A stretch of DNA of 10,088 nucleotides from Smithella sp. Lineage in GTDB: Bacteria; Desulfobacterota; Syntrophia; Syntrophales; Smithellaceae. A program made the translations under genes and the position numbers. The DNA lies in the NCBI GenBank assembly GCA_012797505.1, contig JAAZOZ010000092.1, forward strand, positions 1-10,088, in the 5' to 3' direction. A model generated the notes under the pieces. That model made no database searches. It worked only from the letters and a program-made list of their open reading frames with translations, and was not told the origin of the DNA. Positions 6,613-10,088 of this stretch are shown here, piece by piece (position 1 is the first letter of the stretch; every line of letters begins with the position of its first letter).

Positions 6613-6626
6613 ACGAAGTCCTTTTT
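6603..6626 (+). terminator. Weak intrinsic terminator after moaE-like gene
   Basis: The stem GACTTC (6603-6608) and GAAGTC (6615-6620) with a 6-base loop is followed by CTTTTT (6621-6626). The stop codon of the moaE-like gene (6610-6612) lies in the loop. The stem is short and only half G/C, so termination may be partial. It marks the likely end of the xthA cluster. From 6627 to 6768 no convincing promoter for the next operon was found. Confidence 0.5.
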
Positions 6627-6768
6627 CAAGGTTAGTGGCGCAAAGAAGAACAGCGGCAGGAATTTCGTGTTCGGGAAGCGAAGAAACATTGCACTTTTGA
6701 TCCCGAATATGCTAGCTTGCGTTCACAAAACGGGAAAGCCGCAGATTTCGGGCTGGGAAGGAAATGCG

Positions 6769-7893
6769 ATGGACACCATGACGGAATTCAGGGAAGTTGT
6801 TGATCAACCTTACGCGTACCTGCAAAAACTCAAAGGCCAAACCGGAAAGAAGATGGTGGGCTATGTCTGTTCTTATACGCCGGAGGAGATCCTCCTGGCA
6901 GCCGGGGCCCATCCGGTGCGTTTTTTCGGCACCAAAGAGCAGATTCATCTGGCCGATTCCCATCTTCAGTCCTACAGCTGCTCGATTGTCCGCGGCGTTC
7001 TGGAGGAGGGCCTTTCCGGGAGAATCGGATTTCTGGACGGTATGATTTTCCCTCATACCTGCGATTCCATTCAAAGGCTGTCCGACATCTGGCGCATGAA
7101 CATCCCGTTCGGATTTCATCTGGATCTGGTGTTGCCCGTCAAGCTCAACACATCCTCCGCACGGGACTATATGACGGATGTCCTTAGAAAATTCCAAAAC
7201 GACGTTGGCCGCGCGCTTGGGGTGAACATTACCGATGACGACCTGCAAAAAGCAATCGGGACGATGAATGCCATCCGGCAATCGATCAGGGATCTTTACG
7301 AGATTCGCAGCCAATACCCCCATCTCCTGTCCGGCGCGGATTTATACACACTGGTCCGGGCGTCCATGATGATGGACCGGGAGCGCCTCGCGGGGATGCT
7401 TGCCGAAACGGCTGTGAAGATGAAGGCAAAAGCGGCCGGGGAAAAGCCGGACGCCTCTCTGAAGAGGATTATTCTTGTCGGCGGCATGTGTAATCATCCG
7501 GATATTTATCCCCTGATTGAAAAGGCAGGCGGAGCCGTTGTCTGGGATGATTTCTGTACAGGGGCAAGATATTTTACCGAGCTGGTTGCCGGGGGGGATG
7601 ATCCTGTAGCGGGTATCGCGGAGCGGCTGATTCGGCGTGTTGTTTGCCCGGCCAAGCATGCCGGATTGGACCGGCGCGCCAAACACATCCTCCGCCTCGT
7701 GCGGGAGCATAACGCCCGGGGCGTCATTTTTCTGCTTTTCAAATTCTGCGATCCGCACGCGTTTGATTATCCCGACATTCGGAAAAGCATGGATGAAGCG
7801 GGAATTCCCGTTCTGCTTTTGGAAATGGAAGACCCCCTTCCCGGGGAAGGGCAGCTGAAAACACGCTTTGAAGCATTTCTGGAAATGGTGTGA
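6769..7893 (+). CDS. 2-hydroxyacyl-CoA dehydratase / benzoyl-CoA reductase family subunit, BcrC/HgdB-like (smaller subunit)
   Basis: This is one of two iron-sulfur subunits of a radical enzyme that removes water from 2-hydroxyacyl-CoA or reduces an aryl-CoA ring. The 374-residue protein contains the family domain (HGD-D). The three cysteines expected to bind the [4Fe-4S] cluster are visible: C71 in SYSCSIVRG, C98 in FPHTCDSIQRLSDIW and C327 in LFKFCDPHAFDYP. The motif GYVCSYTPEEILLAAGAHPV (31-50) is the usual N-terminal CoA-side element. The start is the ATG at 6769, preceded by AAGGA at 6-base spacing and giving MDTMTEFREVV; the frame is open to a GTG at 6667 but that extension has no ribosome site and no family match. 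The spacing and sequence around C71/C98 look more like BcrC/BadD than HgdB, a weak preference. It is 11 bases upstream of the next gene. Confidence 0.9.
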   Translation: MDTMTEFREVVDQPYAYLQKLKGQTGKKMVGYVCSYTPEEILLAAGAHPVRFFGTKEQIHLADSHLQSYSCSIVRGVLEEGLSGRIGFLDGMIFPHTCDSIQRLSDIWRMNIPFGFHLDLVLPVKLNTSSARDYMTDVLRKFQNDVGRALGVNITDDDLQKAIGTMNAIRQSIRDLYEIRSQYPHLLSGADLYTLVRASMMMDRERLAGMLAETAVKMKAKAAGEKPDASLKRIILVGGMCNHPDIYPLIEKAGGAVVWDDFCTGARYFTELVAGGDDPVAGIAERLIRRVVCPAKHAGLDRRAKHILRLVREHNARGVIFLLFKFCDPHAFDYPDIRKSMDEAGIPVLLLEMEDPLPGEGQLKTRFEAFLEMV

Positions 7894-7904
7894 AAGGAGA
7901 TGTC

Positions 7905-9143
7905 ATGTCCGAAGTAAACTCTGATAAGGAAAAAAGGAAAATCAAATCCGAAAAGAAAATGCGGGATATCATGACGGCCTATTATATCGACGCCAAAATG
8001 GCCCGGCAGAACAACAAGAAGGTGGCCTGGATCACGAGCGGCGGGCCGGTGGAGCCGCTGATCGCCATGGATGTGATTCCCGTCTATCCGGAGAATCACG
8101 GAGCCATGATCGGCGCCAGCAAGATGGGCGTCGATTTGTGCGAGAAAGCCGAATCGATGGGCTATTCCAACGATCTGTGTTCCTATGCCCGTTCCGACAT
8201 CTCCTGCGCGACGGTTAACGGCGGTCCGATCGGAGGGCTGCCCGAACCGGACATGCTGGTGTGCTGCAACAACATCTGCGGGACCGTGCTGAAATGGTAC
8301 GAGGTGCAGGCGCGCTATTTCAACATTCCCCTGTTTATTTTCGACACGCCCTTCTGCCACACCGAATACACGAAAGAGGCGAAGCGCTACGTCGAGCGGC
8401 AAATTGAGGAGTATGTTGCCTTCCTGGAGGGTGCCTGCGGCCGTAAAATGGACCAGGACCGCATGAAGGACGTCGGCAGAATCTCCTTTGAAGGCCAGAA
8501 ATTGTGGCAGGAAGTCCTGGATACGGCCGTCCACAAGCCCTCTCCCATGACGGCCTTCGACGCTTTTTTTCACCTGGCGCTTATCGTGACGCTCCGGGGC
8601 ACGCAGCAGACGATCGATTATTACCAGGGCCTGCTGGCCGAGATGAAAGACAGAATTCATGCCGGCATCGGCGCCATTCCCCGGGAACAATACCGCCTCC
8701 TGTGGGACAATCTTCCAATCTGGTACCGGATGAAATGGCTGTCGCAGAAATTCGCCGAGCACGATGCGTGTCTGGTGGCCGACACTTACACCTCGGCCTG
8801 GTGCGGCGCGATGAAGTACATCGACGAAAACAAATTTCTGGATTCGATGGCCGAAGCCTACTCGCGCATTTACCTGAACATCGGCGTGGACGAAATGGCG
8901 AAAATGGTCATCGCGATGATCGACAAATATCAGGTGGACGGGTTTGTGCTGCATTCCAACCGCAGCTGCAAACCCTATTCGCTGGGCCAGTTCGATATTC
9001 AGCGGATCGTCGAAAAAGAGCGGAACATTCCCTGCCTGATGATCGAAGCGGACATGGTCGATGAGCGAAGTTTTTCGGAAAGCCAGGTTTCGACGAGAAT
9101 CGACGCTTTTATGGAGATCATCAAGGATAGGAAAAGGACGTAA
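7905..9143 (+). CDS. 2-hydroxyacyl-CoA dehydratase / benzoyl-CoA reductase family subunit, BcrB/HgdA-like (larger subunit)
   Basis: This is the partner iron-sulfur subunit, 412 residues. It has a very Lys/Glu-rich N-terminus (to about 24), then KVAWITSGGPVEPLIAMDVI (39-58). Three cysteines at the expected positions should bind its [4Fe-4S] cluster: C92 in LCSYARSD, C125 in CCNNICGTVLKWYE and C355 in HSNRSCKPYS. The NRSCKPxS motif is typical of the larger subunit. The protein has twelve cysteines in all. The ATG at 7905 is chosen because AAAGGAG lies 5 bases upstream; a GTG at 7890 overlapping the previous stop would place this ribosome site inside the gene. Together with the preceding subunit it forms the substrate-binding component, and electrons arrive from the ATP-driven activase. 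The substrate is not predictable from motifs alone. Confidence 0.9.
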   Translation: MSEVNSDKEKRKIKSEKKMRDIMTAYYIDAKMARQNNKKVAWITSGGPVEPLIAMDVIPVYPENHGAMIGASKMGVDLCEKAESMGYSNDLCSYARSDISCATVNGGPIGGLPEPDMLVCCNNICGTVLKWYEVQARYFNIPLFIFDTPFCHTEYTKEAKRYVERQIEEYVAFLEGACGRKMDQDRMKDVGRISFEGQKLWQEVLDTAVHKPSPMTAFDAFFHLALIVTLRGTQQTIDYYQGLLAEMKDRIHAGIGAIPREQYRLLWDNLPIWYRMKWLSQKFAEHDACLVADTYTSAWCGAMKYIDENKFLDSMAEAYSRIYLNIGVDEMAKMVIAMIDKYQVDGFVLHSNRSCKPYSLGQFDIQRIVEKERNIPCLMIEADMVDERSFSESQVSTRIDAFMEIIKDRKRT

Positions 9144-9202
9144 AAGCCCGCAGGTTTCAGCGTTGGAAAAGGGCTTTCACGGCGGCAGGAAACGCTTTCC
9201 TG
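9143..9202. other. Intergenic spacer with two inverted repeats before the activase gene
   Basis: The 93-base gap after the larger subunit (9144-9236) contains two dyads. AAAGCCC (9143-9149) pairs with GGGCTTT (9171-9177). CAGGAAA (9186-9192) pairs perfectly with TTTCCTG (9196-9202) across a 3-base loop. The second is followed by an A-rich run on this strand, so neither is a classical terminator. They may serve as RNA processing or attenuation points that lower activase output compared with the structural subunits. No promoter was recognised here. Confidence 0.45.
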
Positions 9203-9236
9203 AAAAAGACGAACGACGAAGCACAAGAAATGGGAA

Positions 9237-10004
9237 ATGATAACGGCAGGCATTGACATCGGGTCCATCACGGCAAAAGCGGCCTTGGTGGAAAACGGGA
9301 AAATTCTGGGCGCGAAGGTGACGTTTACCGGCTATAATGCGGAGGCGGCAGGCAGAAAGGTTTATGAAGAATTGCTGGCCGCTTCCGGCCTCACGGCGTC
9401 ATCCGTGGGTAAAATTGTATCCACGGGCTACGGGCGCAATTCGGTGAAATTCGCCGACAGGACATTCACGGAAATCATGGCGCATGCCGCCGGCGCGAAT
9501 TTTCTGAAGCCGGAGGTCCGCACCATCATCGACATTGGCGGACAGGACAGCAAAGCCATCGCGCTCGATGAGCGGGGCAAGGTCAAAAATTTTGTCATGA
9601 ACGACAAGTGCGCCGCGGGAACCGGCCGTTTTCTGGAGGTCATGGCGCGCGCGCTCGAAGTCGATTTGGATGAATTCGGCGCCATGTCACTTCGGTCGGA
9701 GGCGCCCTCCAAAATCAGCAGTCTGTGCACGGTCTTCGCGGAATCGGAAGTCATTTCCCTGATTGCCCGCGGCGAGCAGAGATTCGACATCATTGCCGGC
9801 ATCCATGAATCGATCGCGGCGCGCGTCTCCTCCATGATTGCGCGCGTCGGCCTGACCGAACCGGTCATGATCACCGGCGGTGTCGCGCGCAACGCCGGCG
9901 TCGTGGCCGCGCTGGAAAAGAAGCTCGGCGTGAAAATCGCCGTATTGTCCTCCGCGCAGGTCAACGGCGCGATCGGCGCCGCGGTTCTGGCTGCATCGCT
10001 CTAA
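9237..10004 (+). CDS. ATP-dependent activase of 2-hydroxyacyl-CoA dehydratase / benzoyl-CoA reductase (HgdC/FldI-type)
   Basis: This protein (255 residues; HgdC is about 260) hydrolyses ATP to push a low-potential electron from ferredoxin or flavodoxin onto the dehydratase/reductase. It has an ASKHA fold: phosphate-1 motif AGIDIGSITAKAAL (4-17), DIGGQDSKAI (99-108) and adenosine motif ITGGVARNAG (212-221). The two cysteines that bridge a [4Fe-4S] cluster across the homodimer are present, C125 in NDKCAAGTGRF and C164 in SSLCTVFAES; they match C127 and C166 of HgdC. A single activase suggests a homodimer, as in dehydratases, whereas classical benzoyl-CoA reductases use two different activase-type subunits; a second could lie beyond the window. 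The start ATG at 9237 has only a weak ribosome site, fitting low expression. Confidence 0.93.
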   Translation: MITAGIDIGSITAKAALVENGKILGAKVTFTGYNAEAAGRKVYEELLAASGLTASSVGKIVSTGYGRNSVKFADRTFTEIMAHAAGANFLKPEVRTIIDIGGQDSKAIALDERGKVKNFVMNDKCAAGTGRFLEVMARALEVDLDEFGAMSLRSEAPSKISSLCTVFAESEVISLIARGEQRFDIIAGIHESIAARVSSMIARVGLTEPVMITGGVARNAGVVAALEKKLGVKIAVLSSAQVNGAIGAAVLAASL

Positions 10005-10064
10005 TGCCGTCAAGGCGCAAAAGAATTGCGGCTGTTGGCAAAGATGTCAGCGTGAGAGCTTTGA

Positions 10065-10088
10065 AAAATGTCATTTCGAGGAGCGTGA
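10065..10088. repeat. Possible start of a dispersed intergenic repeat (cut by window end)
   Basis: After the activase stop there is an 84-base non-coding tail with no terminator seen. Its last bases, from about 10065 (AAATGTCATTTCGAGGAGCG), resemble the opening of a TGTCATTTCGA-type repeat often met between genes in diverse bacteria. Only the left end is visible, so length and copy number cannot be judged. This rests on resemblance and not on a second copy within the window. Confidence 0.35.

Noticed and set aside
6689..6713. TTGCAC and TATGCT as promoter of the dehydratase operon
   Set aside because: The spacer is only 13 bases, too short for a sigma70 promoter; no -24/-12 sigma54 pattern was found either.
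6667..6768. N-terminal extension of the smaller dehydratase subunit from a GTG at 6667
   Set aside because: No ribosome site and no resemblance to the family, while the ATG at 6769 has AAGGA at proper spacing.
7890..7904. GTG start overlapping the previous stop for the larger subunit
   Set aside because: The AAAGGAG ribosome site lies after this codon and directs the ATG at 7905.
7767..8954. Minus-strand frame of 395 codons opposite the dehydratase genes
   Set aside because: It covers two genes with conserved cluster motifs on the other strand, and its own translation is His/Arg/Asp-rich without motifs.
1..10088. CRISPR array, tRNA, rRNA, insertion sequence or phage gene
   Set aside because: No regular direct repeats, tRNA-like folds, transposase or phage motifs were seen; nearly all of the window is covered by ordinary metabolic and transport genes.

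Overview
The window looks like chromosomal DNA from an anaerobic bacterium of fairly high G+C. The best guess is a syntrophic or sulfate-reducing Desulfobacterota lineage such as the Syntrophales. This rests on the gene content: a branched-chain amino acid type ABC transporter, a 2-hydroxyacid oxidase of the LhgO type, and an oxygen-sensitive 2-hydroxyacyl-CoA dehydratase / benzoyl-CoA reductase type enzyme with its activase. The taxonomic guess is inference; there is no rRNA or other marker here.

Layout. Positions 1-3654 (minus strand) hold a Liv/HAAT transporter operon in the order livK (binding lipoprotein), livH, livM, livG. livG runs off the left edge, so livF, if present, lies outside. 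A near-consensus sigma70 promoter (TTGACA-N17-TATAAG) drives livK, and a 13-bp hairpin separates livK from livH. Upstream on the same strand (3651-4748) is an LhgO-like FAD oxidoreductase whose last codons overlap the liv promoter. Its 5' leader contains a perfect 26-bp palindrome.

Positions 4749-4914 form a divergent control region with two back-to-back candidate promoters. To the right, on the plus strand, is a tight cluster: xthA (exonuclease III, TTG start), a DUF484/GAF-like protein and a short divergent MoaE. These genes overlap each other and end in a weak hairpin-plus-T-run terminator.

Positions 6769-10004 (plus strand) encode a three-gene radical-enzyme set. It has two HgdA/HgdB (BcrB/BcrC)-type [4Fe-4S] subunits, each with three well-placed candidate cluster cysteines, followed after a 93-bp gap by one ASKHA-type activase with both bridging cysteines. 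Together they should form an ATP-driven two-component dehydratase or reductase acting on an acyl- or aryl-CoA; the substrate cannot be read from the sequence. The last bases resemble the start of a dispersed intergenic repeat.

Functional reading (inference): amino acids or related carboxylates are imported by Liv, 2-hydroxy acids are interconverted with 2-oxo acids by the LhgO-like enzyme, and CoA thioesters are processed by the dehydratase/reductase. The operons are separate, so this link is only a hypothesis. No entirely new system is evident. The points of most interest are the unassigned dehydratase/reductase, the palindromic control elements and the divergent MoaE.
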